Assembly (NCBI GenBank): GCA_020633195.1
Contig: JACKEC010000019.1
Span: 507,741-571,740, forward strand
DNA: 64,000 nt
Reading direction: 5' to 3'
DNA from: Sandaracinaceae bacterium
GTDB taxonomy: Bacteria > Myxococcota_A > Polyangia > Polyangiales > Sandaracinaceae
Each line of letters begins with the position of its first letter. The stretch's first letter is position 1. Of the stretch, positions 32,710-41,555 are shown piece by piece. The notes under the pieces are model-generated. The model worked only from the letters and a program-made list of their open reading frames with translations, had not been told where the DNA came from and searched no databases. The position numbers were made by a program, and so were the translations under genes.

Positions 32710-34608
32710 TTAGCGCCGACGGATCGCGTCGAGGATTCGCGCCTCGAGCGCGGGATCCCGCGGCCCCACGATCGGACGGCGGGGGCTGTGGCCCGGGTCC
32801 TCGAGCGTGCGGCCCCGTCGGTTCCGGAGGGTCGGATCGGCGCCCGCTTCGAGCAGCACGGCGACGATCGCGTCGTGGCCGCGTCGCTTCGCGAGGAGCG
32901 CCGCGCCGTAGCCGTCCTCGTTCTGCACGTCGAGCGCGGCGCCCGCGTCGATCAGCGCGCGGGTCAGCTCGAGCCGGCCCTCGCAGGCGGCGCGGATCAA
33001 GGCGGTGTTGCCGCGGCCGTTGCGCGCGTCGAGCGCGGCGCCGGCTTCGATCAGCGCGAGCACGATCGCGGAGTACCCCTCGCTCACCGCCCAGATGAGG
33101 GGGGTCTCGTCGCCGTGGCTGAGCCGCGCGTCGAGGCCGTCGCGCGCCAGCAGGAAGAGGACCTCGTCCATGCGGCTCGCGTGCCGCGGGCAGGGATCGC
33201 CGAGCAGCGCGTCGATGGTGTCGTAGAGGTGGGCGCGGACCTGCGGCACGTTGAAGGCGGTGTTGCCGAGGAAGCCATGCCGCAGCGCGTGGTCGCCCGC
33301 GCGCGCCATGCCGACGACCCAGACGCGGTCCGAGGCCTCGCCGGCGGCGTCCACCATCTGCCCCGTCTCGCTGACGCGGATGCCGATGCCCGCGTGCTTC
33401 GCGGCGAGCCCGTCCTCGAGGAGCCGCTCCCAGATCGGGTGGCGGATGATGGTCCGGCCCACCGCGTTGATGATCACGTCGACGACGACGGTGCGGGTGG
33501 GCCGCGCGGGCTCGTCGACGTCCTGGTAGCGGACCTGGAAGGCCTCGTCGCGGTCCTCGATCGTCTCGATCTGCCCGCGCACGATCTCGAGCGCGCCCTC
33601 CGACTCGGCCGTCACGAGGCGGGTCGCGACCTCGTGGCTCGCGCCGATGGAGCTGACCGCGAGCGAGCGGCGGAAGCGGTGGAGCACGTCGGCGGCTTCG
33701 TGACAGCCGCCGAGCTCTCGCCGCATCACGTCCCAGAACGGGCGGATGGCCGCGAGGATGTCCTCGTGGCCGTGCCCCTTCGCGACGAAGCGCTCGAAGA
33801 AGTCCGACAGGCCCTCGTCGAACTCCTCGGCCGTGTCGGCACGCAGGAAATCGGGGAGCTCGTCGAGCACGAGCGGCTCGTTCTTCTGGTCCTCGGGGTA
33901 CGCGTAGTGGCGGTACCCGTTGCGCGAGAGGAGCGTCAGCGCGCGATGCCCGCGCCGGAACAGGAGGCTCGCCTGCTCTTCGCCGGTGAGGCCGGTGCCG
34001 AGGATCAAGACGCGGGCGTCGGTCGGGATGGCCGCGCGGCGCTCGTGGCCCTCGAGGGTCAGCGGATCGACGATGACGCGATCGTGCTCGCGGAAGGCCT
34101 CGAGGTAGTCGGGCACCTTCACCGCGATCGAGCCCGACGCCATGATCACGCGGTCGGCCACGAGGCGCTCCCCCGAGCGCAGCGTCACCGCGACGCGGTC
34201 GTCCCCCTCGAGCTGCACGCGCATCGCCTCCCCCGTGACCGGGCGGTAGGTGACGAGCGGGTTGTCCACGCGCGCGCGCCGCCACGCGACGTAGCGCTGG
34301 ATCAGCGGGCGAGGGATCGGTCGGTCCGGCGAGAACGCGGCCTCGCGCAGCGCCGGCGGCCAGCTCGCGCGCACCTCGGCGTCCTCGACCCATCGCAGGA
34401 TCTCCTCGGGGTCGCGCCCGAGGTACATCTTGCGGAAGGCGAGGTTGGTCGTCTCGGACTCCGGGAACCGCTGGAAGCCCCAGCCGCCGAAGCGCCGCAT
34501 AGGCTCGTGCTCGATCTCCACGATCTCGAGCGGCTCTCGCGCGCGCTGCCCGAGATACGTCCCCGCCTCGGCGCCCGCCACGCCCGCACCCACGATGATG
34601 ATCTGCAT
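32710..34608 (-). CDS. FAD/NAD(P)-binding oxidoreductase fused to C-terminal ankyrin repeats
   Basis: 632 residues from ATG 34608. N-terminus: MQIIIVGAGVAGAEAGTYLG (FAD Rossmann). A second nucleotide motif is RVLILGTGLTGEEQASLLFR (about residue 195), as in FAD-dependent hydroxyacylglutathione-like/'FAD-NAD(P)-binding' (NAD9-type) proteins. INAVGRTIIRHP and VWVVGMARAGDHA (GD box) close the flavoprotein part near residue 450. Residues about 475-600 hold three to four ankyrin repeats (DETPLIWAVSEGYSAIVLAL, NTALIRAACEGRLELTRALI, YGAALLAKRRGHDAIVAVLL). The frame is open upstream to 35079, but that belongs to the next gene's antisense. Confidence 0.85.
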   Translation of the reverse strand: MQIIIVGAGVAGAEAGTYLGQRAREPLEIVEIEHEPMRRFGGWGFQRFPESETTNLAFRKMYLGRDPEEILRWVEDAEVRASWPPALREAAFSPDRPIPRPLIQRYVAWRRARVDNPLVTYRPVTGEAMRVQLEGDDRVAVTLRSGERLVADRVIMASGSIAVKVPDYLEAFREHDRVIVDPLTLEGHERRAAIPTDARVLILGTGLTGEEQASLLFRRGHRALTLLSRNGYRHYAYPEDQKNEPLVLDELPDFLRADTAEEFDEGLSDFFERFVAKGHGHEDILAAIRPFWDVMRRELGGCHEAADVLHRFRRSLAVSSIGASHEVATRLVTAESEGALEIVRGQIETIEDRDEAFQVRYQDVDEPARPTRTVVVDVIINAVGRTIIRHPIWERLLEDGLAAKHAGIGIRVSETGQMVDAAGEASDRVWVVGMARAGDHALRHGFLGNTAFNVPQVRAHLYDTIDALLGDPCPRHASRMDEVLFLLARDGLDARLSHGDETPLIWAVSEGYSAIVLALIEAGAALDARNGRGNTALIRAACEGRLELTRALIDAGAALDVQNEDGYGAALLAKRRGHDAIVAVLLEAGADPTLRNRRGRTLEDPGHSPRRPIVGPRDPALEARILDAIRRR

Positions 34609-34636
34609 GGCGCGCCTCCCCCAACGTCCGCAGAGG

Positions 34637-35329
34637 TCAGAAGGCGGGGTAGCAGACGTCGAAGCCGGTGCTCGCGGTCGTGCACTGCCAGCCGGGCCGG
34701 CAGTCGCTGCCGCCGGGGGTGCAGCTCTCGAGGCAGAGGGGGACCATGTCCATCGGGGGGCCCGAGCCGACGACCGCGCGCACGCGCACGCAGTGGCCAC
34801 CGGGGCAGGAGCGCGTGTCGTCCGGACCCGTGCAGGCGTGGGTGCACAGCTGCTGAGTCGTCGAGCCGACGAGCCCCATGCAGTCGTCGACCCCGGGGCA
34901 GTCCGTGTCGCTCGAGCACTCCTCGTACAGGCGATCCGTCGGTCCCGCATCCGTCCCACCGTCGGTCGGGCCGGGGCCGGCGTCGAAGCCGGGCGGCGGG
35001 CCCGCGTCGACGGGGACGGGGCGAACGGCGTCCTCGCAGGCCTCCGAGAGCGCGGGGCCGCCCGACTCGCACACGGCACCGCGGATCGAAGCGGCGCAGG
35101 TGTCGAGGAGGCCGTCGTCGGCGATCACCCGGATGTCGCACGCGGCGTCTCGGCAGCACTCGAAGCCCGCGACGCGCTCGCAGTCCTCCTGGGTGCCCGC
35201 CCAGTCCATGCAGCGGATCCTGTACTCACAGAGCGAGGGGACGAGGCGGTCGCAGACCTCTCCGGCGCTGCGCTCGCCGTTGGTGCAGGCGCTGAGGAGG
35301 AGGACGGCGGCGAGGAGGTGGCGGCGCAT
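34637..35329 (-). CDS. Cys-rich lipoprotein
   Basis: 230 residues from ATG 35329; signal MRRHLLAAVLLLSAC. An N-terminal Cys-rich half (EVCDRLVPSLCEYRIRCMDW, DCERVAGFECCRDAACD) is followed by a long Pro/Asp/Gly spacer (VDAGPPPGFDAGPGPTDGG) and a second Cys module (YEECSSDTDCPGVDDC, SCPGGHCVRV, CLESCTPGGSDC). The first half resembles the DUF-type 'Cys-rich' domain common in myxobacterial lipoproteins. It is 28 bases upstream of the FAD-ankyrin gene on the same strand. Confidence 0.75.
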   Translation of the reverse strand: MRRHLLAAVLLLSACTNGERSAGEVCDRLVPSLCEYRIRCMDWAGTQEDCERVAGFECCRDAACDIRVIADDGLLDTCAASIRGAVCESGGPALSEACEDAVRPVPVDAGPPPGFDAGPGPTDGGTDAGPTDRLYEECSSDTDCPGVDDCMGLVGSTTQQLCTHACTGPDDTRSCPGGHCVRVRAVVGSGPPMDMVPLCLESCTPGGSDCRPGWQCTTASTGFDVCYPAF

Positions 35330-35503
35330 GGGGCCCGACCCTTTCACGCGATCGACGCTCGGTCCAACCGCCCAAGGGTCTTCTCAGGCGAGATCCGATC
35401 GGTCGAGCGCGGTCGAGCCTCCGGAGGCACGATCTGGCACGCCCCTCGTGGCCGCGGCCGGTGCGTGAGGCGGCCTGGCACCGGACCTGCACACGGGCCT
35501 CGC

Positions 35504-36415
35504 ATGCGACGACGCGCCCCCTGGCTCCTCCTCGGACTCTTCCTCTGCCTGGCCCTCGCGGGGTGTCCCCCGGAGCAGCTCCCGAACGGTCAGCTCGGCC
35601 AGATCCTCTTCCTGCTCGACGGCCGCGACTCCGACGCGTTCGACATCGCGGCGGGTGGATCCTCGGTGACGCTCAGCGGCGTGGTCCTCGAGGGTGACGC
35701 CCGCGCCGACCAGCTGCGGTTCGAGTCGGACGCCCCGACCGTGCTCGCGGCCACGCCGGACGGCCAGCTCACGAGCGGCGAGCCCGGCGTCGCGACGCTC
35801 TCGGCGTTCGACGCCCGCGGCGAGCTCGTGGACCGCGTCGACGTGACGGTCGCCGCGATCACCGACATCACGCTCCGGACCGTGGGCGTCGACGCGCCGA
35901 CGGTTCTCCTCGCGGGCTACGAGCACGGCGTCCTGGTCCAGCTCTCCGCCGGCGGCCGCTCGCTGCTCGGCACCGGGGACCTGGTGCTCGAAGGGGACGG
36001 GCTCACCGTCGGATCGAGCGACGCCTACGACTCGGACGTCTTCGTCACGGGGACGACCGAGGGCGAGGCGGTGCTCACCGCGCGCGGCGGCGTGGCGGAG
36101 ACCCACCTGGCCCTGCGCGTCGTGGCGCCGGAGGCCGTCGACCGCGTGGAGCTCGACGGCGGCTGGGCCGCGGGGGGCGGCGACGACCGAGTCGCGGTGC
36201 GCTACTACGTCTCCGCGTTCTCCGGCGCCGACCGCGTCGCCGGCGCGCGGTGCGCGTGGGAGCCGAGCGGCGCGACCGTGGGCCTCGACTCGATGGGCAG
36301 CGACGGCCGCACGACGACCGACTTCTGGACGGCCGACGCCACCTTCTCGGTCACGTGCGTGATCGGGAGCTACAGCGAGCACTTCGACTTGACGGTTCCG
36401 CCCGACGAGGGGTGA
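35504..36415 (+). CDS. Lipoprotein with bacterial Ig-like (Big2-type) domains
   Basis: 303 residues; signal LLLGLFLCLALAGC. The mature part consists of three beta-sandwich-like segments with the phrase-like pattern of Big2 domains (ADQLRFESDAPTVLAATPDG ... GEPGVATLSAFDARGELVDR). The last domain has a Cys pair (ARCAWEPS ... VTCVIGS). No catalytic motif. The gene is divergent to the lipoprotein at 34637. Confidence 0.7.
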   Translation: MRRRAPWLLLGLFLCLALAGCPPEQLPNGQLGQILFLLDGRDSDAFDIAAGGSSVTLSGVVLEGDARADQLRFESDAPTVLAATPDGQLTSGEPGVATLSAFDARGELVDRVDVTVAAITDITLRTVGVDAPTVLLAGYEHGVLVQLSAGGRSLLGTGDLVLEGDGLTVGSSDAYDSDVFVTGTTEGEAVLTARGGVAETHLALRVVAPEAVDRVELDGGWAAGGGDDRVAVRYYVSAFSGADRVAGARCAWEPSGATVGLDSMGSDGRTTTDFWTADATFSVTCVIGSYSEHFDLTVPPDEG

Positions 36416-36494
36416 GCCAGCGCGGCGACGAAGCCGGCTCCTGGTCGGGTTTCACGAGCCGATCACGGCGGGCGGCGCCATTCTTCGTCCCGCC

Positions 36495-37238
36495 ATGACG
36501 GAACGACTCGACCTCGACGACGACGCGCGAGTGCTGGTGCTCACCGGCGCGGGCGCGTCGAAGGACAGCGGCATCCCCACCTTCCGCGACGCGGACGGGC
36601 TATGGGAGGGACACGACGTCGGCGAGGTCGCGTCGCCCGAGGGCTTCGCCCGCAATCCCCGGCTCGTCTGGAAGTTCTACTCCGAGCGCCGACGAGGCGT
36701 GTTGCAAGCCGACCCGAACGAGGGCCACTACGCGCTCGCGAAGCTCGAGGAGCAGCTCGGCGATCGCTTCCTCCTCGTGACGCAGAACGTCGACGCGCTG
36801 CACGCCCGCGCGGGCAGCCAGCGCATGGTCGAGATCCACGGCAACCTCCTCGTGACCCGCTGCACGACGTGCGCGCGTGCACCGTTCGTCGATCACGACC
36901 TCTACCTCGACACGCTGCCGATGTGCAGAGAGTGCGACGCGCGCGGCGAGGAAGGGATCCTGCGACCGCACATCGTCTGGTTCGGCGAGATGCTGGACTC
37001 CACGCACCTCGAGCGCATCGAGCGCTTCATGATCGAGGCGGGCCCGCGCCTGCGCTTCGTCGCCGTCGGAACCTCGGGCGTCGTGTGGCCCGCCGCGGGG
37101 CTCGTGGAAGGAGCACGCAAAGTGGGTGGACGTAGCTGGCTCGTCAACGCCGAGCCCGCCGACAACACCGATGCGTTCGATCGCTTCGTCGAGGGGCGCA
37201 GCGCCGAGATGCTCCCTGCGTTCCTCGGGCTCGTATAG
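36495..37238 (+). CDS. cobB: Sir2-family NAD-dependent protein deacylase (SIRT5/CobB-like)
   Basis: 247 residues. VLTGAGASKDSGIPTFRDA (NAD binding), VTQNVDALH, catalytic His in VEIHGN (His115), zinc ligands CTTC (123,126) and CREC (144,147), and PHIVWFGEML. FYSERR places Tyr62 and Arg65 as in SIRT5 and CobB, which prefer succinyl/malonyl-lysine, so acidic-acyl removal is likely (family knowledge). The protein is complete. Its last 65 codons are duplicated as a relic at 27996-28213. Confidence 0.92.
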   Translation: MTERLDLDDDARVLVLTGAGASKDSGIPTFRDADGLWEGHDVGEVASPEGFARNPRLVWKFYSERRRGVLQADPNEGHYALAKLEEQLGDRFLLVTQNVDALHARAGSQRMVEIHGNLLVTRCTTCARAPFVDHDLYLDTLPMCRECDARGEEGILRPHIVWFGEMLDSTHLERIERFMIEAGPRLRFVAVGTSGVVWPAAGLVEGARKVGGRSWLVNAEPADNTDAFDRFVEGRSAEMLPAFLGLV

Positions 37239-37395
37239 CTGCGAGCCGGGGCTCTCGTGAGCGTGTCCACGCGGACCAGCGTGAGCTCCCCGGCACGCTC
37301 TCGTCGTTGGATTCCAGACCACCGCTCGAGCGCGGGGCGCGCGGCGTCGCGGTCCACCATCAGCCACGGGACGGGTGCCGTCTCGTCGAGCGGAG

Positions 37396-37980
37396 TCACC
37401 GGACCGGGTAGCCGCCAGCCAGACAGATCGCGAGAGACTGCATGCGGCGTCCGACATGATCGGGGATGGCCATCTCCTGGTTGCCGCCGGGCAGCTCGAG
37501 GCGAAGAGCGCTCGTCGGGGCGTGGCTCAGCGTCTCGAGCGCGCGGTCGTCGACGGCCGCCAGCACGTCCCAGGTCGTGAGGTGACGCTGAGTCGGGGCG
37601 CTGTAGATGCTACCGGTGCCAGGGATGTTCCGTTGCATGATGGCGGGGTGCGAGTCACGGCCCACTTCGAGGGAGAGTGTCTCGTCGCCTACTGCGACTC
37701 TGAGCGGTGTTCCCCTCGGGATCTCGCCCCCCATGACGGTGCCGACGGTCCAGATGGACTTGAGCGACGTCTGCTGACCCTCACGAGCTATCAGCCCGAT
37801 TCCAGCGGTGTCGTCCCGGTAGCGAAACACATTGCCCCTCCCCGCTGGCCCGAACGCGCTTGGGTAGCGATGCGCGACGCGACACGACTCCGGACCAGTG
37901 CGCACCTCGAAGGGCCCACAGCCGAACGAGATCGACAAGAGAAACGCGATAGAGACGACCGAGCGGCGCATCATACGCAC
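37396..37980 (-). CDS. Lipoprotein of unknown function
   Basis: 194 residues; signal VVSIAFLLSISFGC. The mature protein is beta-rich with only two other Cys (ESCRVAH, AICLAGG). No motif recognised; features such as LRVAVGDETLSLEVGRDSH suggest an invasion-associated-locus-B-like or copper-chaperone-like sandwich, but this is weak. It converges with the sirtuin gene, the gap of about 155 bases being featureless. Confidence 0.7.
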   Translation of the reverse strand: MRMMRRSVVSIAFLLSISFGCGPFEVRTGPESCRVAHRYPSAFGPAGRGNVFRYRDDTAGIGLIAREGQQTSLKSIWTVGTVMGGEIPRGTPLRVAVGDETLSLEVGRDSHPAIMQRNIPGTGSIYSAPTQRHLTTWDVLAAVDDRALETLSHAPTSALRLELPGGNQEMAIPDHVGRRMQSLAICLAGGYPVR

Positions 37981-38091
37981 GACTCTATCGCATCGACGTG
38001 CCGTGGCTCCTGGGATTGTCCAGCGGAGAGAATGCCAAGGGAGAAGCGGGGTCAGTCCGAGCCCTACGCGGACGGTTCTTCGGCTGACGCC

Positions 38092-38769
38092 TCAGAAGGC
38101 GCCGGTGACCCCTCCGGGGCCGGCCGAGATGCGCACGCCGTTCCCCTCGAGGTGCGGGTACGCGCGGAAGACCCCATCGAGGACCATCCCCAGCCCGAAC
38201 GAGTCAAGCAGACCCCCGACCATCGCGACACAGAACCCGAAGAGTCCGAGGTCGCCTGGTCGCCCATCGATCGACGCGAGCGCGTGCAGGACGGGGAGAA
38301 AGGCGAGGCCGTCGTTCTCCTCGGCGCTGGCGAGTCCTCCGAGCACACCCAGCGTGTATCCCGAAGCGAAGAGGGCGAGGCCACCCACCCAGCGAGCCCA
38401 ATCTGGGTGGATGGCGGCTCGGGGATCCCGCAGCCCGACGAGGCCCTCGGGGGGTGGGAGCGGGAGGTGGGCGTTCGTCGCCCAAGGCGCCGTGGGAGCA
38501 GCGAGCGTGGCGGCGATCCCGCCCGGCGCGACGCTGGCGGTTCCAGCAGTGCCCGGATCCGGGATGCAGACCTCCCCCTCGGCTCCCATCCCCGCGGGGC
38601 AGGCGCTCGGCGGCCCCGAGCAGCGCGAGCTCGCAGCGTCCCATCGCTGTCCAGGCCAGCAGCAGCGGCCGGCGGTCATCGGGCTCACTTCGCGACCCGA
38701 GGCGCACTGGGCCTCGGCGCGCGCAGCGAAGGAGGCGAGGAGCAGGAATGCGCACAGCCCGCGGATCAA
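38092..38769 (-). CDS. Secreted or envelope protein with two hydrophobic segments
   Basis: 225 residues from a TTG at 38769 that overlaps the stop of the upstream gene (TTGA) and opens a signal peptide (GLCAFLLLASFAARAEAQC). A Cys-rich head (QCASGREVSP, GRCCWPGQRW, SRCSGPPSACP, VCIPDPG) is followed by two probable membrane helices (ARWVGGLALFASGYTLGVLG, LGLFGFCVAMVGGLLDSFGL) and a Gly-rich end. This arrangement recurs in myxobacterial 'Cys head plus two TM' proteins; function unknown. Confidence 0.65.
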   Translation of the reverse strand: MIRGLCAFLLLASFAARAEAQCASGREVSPMTAGRCCWPGQRWDAASSRCSGPPSACPAGMGAEGEVCIPDPGTAGTASVAPGGIAATLAAPTAPWATNAHLPLPPPEGLVGLRDPRAAIHPDWARWVGGLALFASGYTLGVLGGLASAEENDGLAFLPVLHALASIDGRPGDLGLFGFCVAMVGGLLDSFGLGMVLDGVFRAYPHLEGNGVRISAGPGGVTGAF

Positions 38770-39161
38770 CGGCGCCTCCGCGCGAGCTCGAAGTCGCTCG
38801 CGAGCTGCACGTACTCGTCGCGCAGGCCGTTGTGCACGGTGTCGTATCGCTCGTGCCGCTCGTGGACGAGCGGCCCCTCGACCCGGAGCTGAATCCACCC
38901 ACCGCGGTAGCACTGAAAGACGAACCGCCCCCGCCGCCTCCGGCTGTCATGGTAGCGCGACAACACCACGATCCGCCCGTCGCTGGTCTGTTCTTCCACC
39001 GTGTAGCCGCGCTCCCTCAGGCGCTCGGCGACTCGCTCGACCAGCTCGGATTCGCCGAGGGAGTCGTAGGGGCCGTACAGGGCTACGTGCGCGTCGCCAT
39101 AGAAGGCGCAGCCGCTCGTCGACACGAGGATCAGGAGCACGATCCAGAAGGAGTGTCTCAC
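38766..39161 (-). CDS. Small lipoprotein
   Basis: 131 residues from GTG 39161, chosen because it opens the signal VRHSFWIVLLILVSTSGC; the longer frame to 39290 has a charged N-terminus. The mature part is short, charged and Arg/Tyr-rich (VVLSRYHDSRRRRGRFVFQC), possibly a DUF-type alpha/beta fold. It is translationally coupled with the next gene through overlapping TTGA. Confidence 0.65.
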   Translation of the reverse strand: MRHSFWIVLLILVSTSGCAFYGDAHVALYGPYDSLGESELVERVAERLRERGYTVEEQTSDGRIVVLSRYHDSRRRRGRFVFQCYRGGWIQLRVEGPLVHERHERYDTVHNGLRDEYVQLASDFELARRRR

Positions 39162-39380
39162 TGGGTCGAGACCGTGTCTCACGTGCGGCAGGTCCGGCAC
39201 TGTCGCGTGGTGGAAACGGCGCTCATGTCCGAAGAGTCGCTCGAACGTGGGTCGCACCGTGAGCCTTTTCTGTCTCCGTAGAGTGACCATCTCTCCGTGA
39301 AGGACGGTCGAACGAACGCGTCAGAGCTACGGCACGCGGCGTGTGCACGAGCGGGTCGTGCGGCTGCCGCCGCCGGTGCG

Positions 39381-39878
39381 CTACTCGGTGCCGAAACGAC
39401 CCCAGTGCTGAGTCAGCGCCTCGGCCGCAGCCGCCGCATCGCAGTCGCGGGTTCGCTTCGACATGTGCACGAGGAAGGCGCCGACGACCGCCGACTGTTC
39501 GGCGGTGAGCATCCGATGGCGGCGTCGACGGTGCTCGTTCAGCTCGCGGTCGCCGGACAGAAGCAGCGAGTAGATGGTGTGGTCGACCACGTCGCCTCGA
39601 TGACGAAGCGACCACTCCATGTAGCGCGGCAGGTAGTGACACCAGCTCTGCGCGTCGAGGTGATTGAGAGCGTTGCGGCACTCCACCACGGCGGAGTCGG
39701 AGACCTGCTGCCACGACGTCTCCGTGTCTCGACGGCGCGCTCTCTCGCGCTCGGCGACGGTGCCGTACCCGTCGATGACCTCGGCCTCGTGAAGTGTGAT
39801 CTCTCCCCGCGGTACGCCCTCGAAGGCGACGTGGATGGCTCGAACGATGGCGTCGATTTCGCTCTGCACCGGCTTCAC
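39381..39878 (-). CDS. DUF6714-like protein
   Basis: 165 residues, no signal. The pattern IDAIVRAIHVAFEGVPRGEI, then WQQVSDSAVVECRNALNHLD, CHYLPRYMEWSLRH, VVDHTIYSLLLSGD and LTAEQSAVVGAFLVHMSKR matches what I know of DUF6714: a small cytoplasmic protein often near toxin/immunity or SMI1-type genes. Recognised from memory of the pattern, not a search. Molecular role unknown. Confidence 0.65.
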   Translation of the reverse strand: MKPVQSEIDAIVRAIHVAFEGVPRGEITLHEAEVIDGYGTVAERERARRRDTETSWQQVSDSAVVECRNALNHLDAQSWCHYLPRYMEWSLRHRGDVVDHTIYSLLLSGDRELNEHRRRRHRMLTAEQSAVVGAFLVHMSKRTRDCDAAAAAEALTQHWGRFGTE

Positions 39879-39953
39879 CCCACACGGGTTCGTCGCGAAC
39901 AGTCTAGCAACTCGAAGATGACAAGGCGTCTTACACCACCTTCCTGCACCAAC

Positions 39954-40517
39954 TCAGCAGCGACCGAGGCAGCGCCCGACGGGGTCCGATCGCGAGACGC
40001 AGGCGTCGCTCCGCGGCGCGCGAGGAGGGCGGTCGCACGTCGGCTCCGGCTCGCCACCTCCTCGTGGGATCAGGAGGACGAGGGTTCGCGCGGGCGCGGA
40101 CTCGTAGTGCTCGTGGACCCAGGACGCCCAGGCACGCACTCGCCACCCCTCGGACGACTCACTGACCCCGACCAGGCCCCACTGCTGCGCGTCCTCGGGG
40201 ATGAGGTCGAGCTGAACGGCGGCTCGGCCGGGGGCGCGGAAGCGGGCTCGGCGGTTCTCGTCGACGGCTACCCATCCCACCCCGCTCGGCCCTCGCCAGG
40301 CGAGCGCTTCGGGCGCGTCGATCCCCTCGGCGACCCTCCCGTCGACGACGAGCTGGAGCTGTCCTTGGACGGGCCGCAGCGCGACCCCGGGACAGCGTGG
40401 CAGCTCGGGCGGCGTCGCCGCCTCGGGTTCCTCGCACGGAGGCGAGCCCGCGCGAACGCTCGGGGTGCCGCATGCGAACAGCATGGAGGCGCAGAGCGCG
40501 ACGCCGCGGGCCCTCAT
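39954..40517 (-). CDS. Lipoprotein
   Basis: 187 residues from ATG 40517; signal MRARGVALCASMLFAC. Cys pairs in SPPCEEPEAA, LPRCPGVAL, and at the end TCDRPPRAPRSDAC, GRCLGRC. The body is beta-rich. The start ATG overlaps the stop of the upstream gene (ATGA), so the two are co-translated. No family recognised. Confidence 0.68.
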   Translation of the reverse strand: MRARGVALCASMLFACGTPSVRAGSPPCEEPEAATPPELPRCPGVALRPVQGQLQLVVDGRVAEGIDAPEALAWRGPSGVGWVAVDENRRARFRAPGRAAVQLDLIPEDAQQWGLVGVSESSEGWRVRAWASWVHEHYESAPARTLVLLIPRGGGEPEPTCDRPPRAPRSDACVSRSDPVGRCLGRC

Positions 40518-41392
40518 CGGCGCTCGCGCCGCCGCTGCGAGCGTTCGAAGTCGTCCCTTCGTTCGACGAAGCGAGCTCGCTCGCGTCGCAGCTCGGCCGA
40601 GGCCTGGCGGAGCGCGGCGGTCTCCCGCATCCACTGCAGGATGCGGCGACCCATGACGCCGCCGACCTGGTTGACGATGGTCGCGACGTGGGGGTCCTCG
40701 ACGCGTCGGCCGTTGCGGCGCGTCGTCTCCAGGTCCCAGTAGTGATCGATCAGATCACCCTCGGCGTCCGCGAGGTTGTGAGGCGTCCCCGGCCGAGCCA
40801 TCGCGTGCTCCGCCGCTCGATGCCGAGACTCCTGCGCGGGCCGCCCGGGGAGCCCGCCGCCAGGAGGTGGCTGATAGAAGCTTACGTCGCGCCACGCGTG
40901 CACGCACAGCTCGTGGATCAGCGTGCGTCCGATATCCAACGATGTTCGCGGCACCCACGACGGACTCGATGCGCTGCGGCGCCTCGACGTCGCCACGGTC
41001 ACCTCCACCGAGCTCGCTGGCGCGGGGAGGTAGGCGTAGGTCCGCCCCGGAACGGCGTGGCCGCCGAAATCGGGCCGCGTGACCCCATACGCCCCGCCCC
41101 GCGCAATGGAGGCAGTGAGGCGTGGCCGTACGACGGCGTCGCTCTCGACGAGCTCGTAGAGGCGAAGGAAGGTCCACGAGAGCCCGACCGCGCCGCGGCC
41201 GGCTCGCGCGAGCCCCTCATCGATGTGCAGGCGACCGTCGACAGCAGTGACGGCGTCTCCTTCGGCGAGGGCGAAGCGTAGGCCGCGACCGACCGCGTCC
41301 CGCTGAGCGCGTCCGATCGCGACGAGGAACGCGACGATCGCGTTGGCCTGGCGCCGAGCCAGGCCGTGGTCGGGGTGGAGCTCGATGGTCAT
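40514..41392 (-). CDS. Unknown protein with a HExxxH motif
   Basis: 292 residues, no signal. The notable segment is SLDIGRTLIHELCVHAWRDV, which reads HELCVHA: one residue longer than the HExxH of zincin metallopeptidases but with their surrounding hydrophobic pattern. The C-terminal 70 residues are a basic coiled coil (LRQASAELRRERARFVERRD). Ala/Arg-rich N-terminus. Upstream of and coupled to a lipoprotein gene. A metalloprotease-like domain, as in secreted or injected effectors, is possible but uncertain because of the extra residue. Confidence 0.55.
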   Translation of the reverse strand: MTIELHPDHGLARRQANAIVAFLVAIGRAQRDAVGRGLRFALAEGDAVTAVDGRLHIDEGLARAGRGAVGLSWTFLRLYELVESDAVVRPRLTASIARGGAYGVTRPDFGGHAVPGRTYAYLPAPASSVEVTVATSRRRSASSPSWVPRTSLDIGRTLIHELCVHAWRDVSFYQPPPGGGLPGRPAQESRHRAAEHAMARPGTPHNLADAEGDLIDHYWDLETTRRNGRRVEDPHVATIVNQVGGVMGRRILQWMRETAALRQASAELRRERARFVERRDDFERSQRRRERR

Positions 41393-41520
41393 CGCGGAAG
41401 GGCCGAGTCGGAGTCTGCATGGCCGTCCCGGGGCGCGCCAAGAGCGAGATCCTCCCGAGCTTCGGGATCAAGTCACCGGTCGGAGCCCGCGTCGCTCCCA
41501 CGCGGTTGGAATGGGCCCTG

Positions 41521-41542
41521 CAGAGAGCGAGGTCGCTCTCTG
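41521..41542. promoter_or_regulatory. Palindrome just upstream of a secreted-protein gene
   Basis: CAGAGAGCGA-GG-TCGCTCTCTG is a perfect 10-base inverted repeat ending 13 bases before the ATG at 41556. It may be an operator or an RNA hairpin masking the ribosome binding site. Confidence 0.4.
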
Positions 41543-41555
41543 GGAACGACACCAA

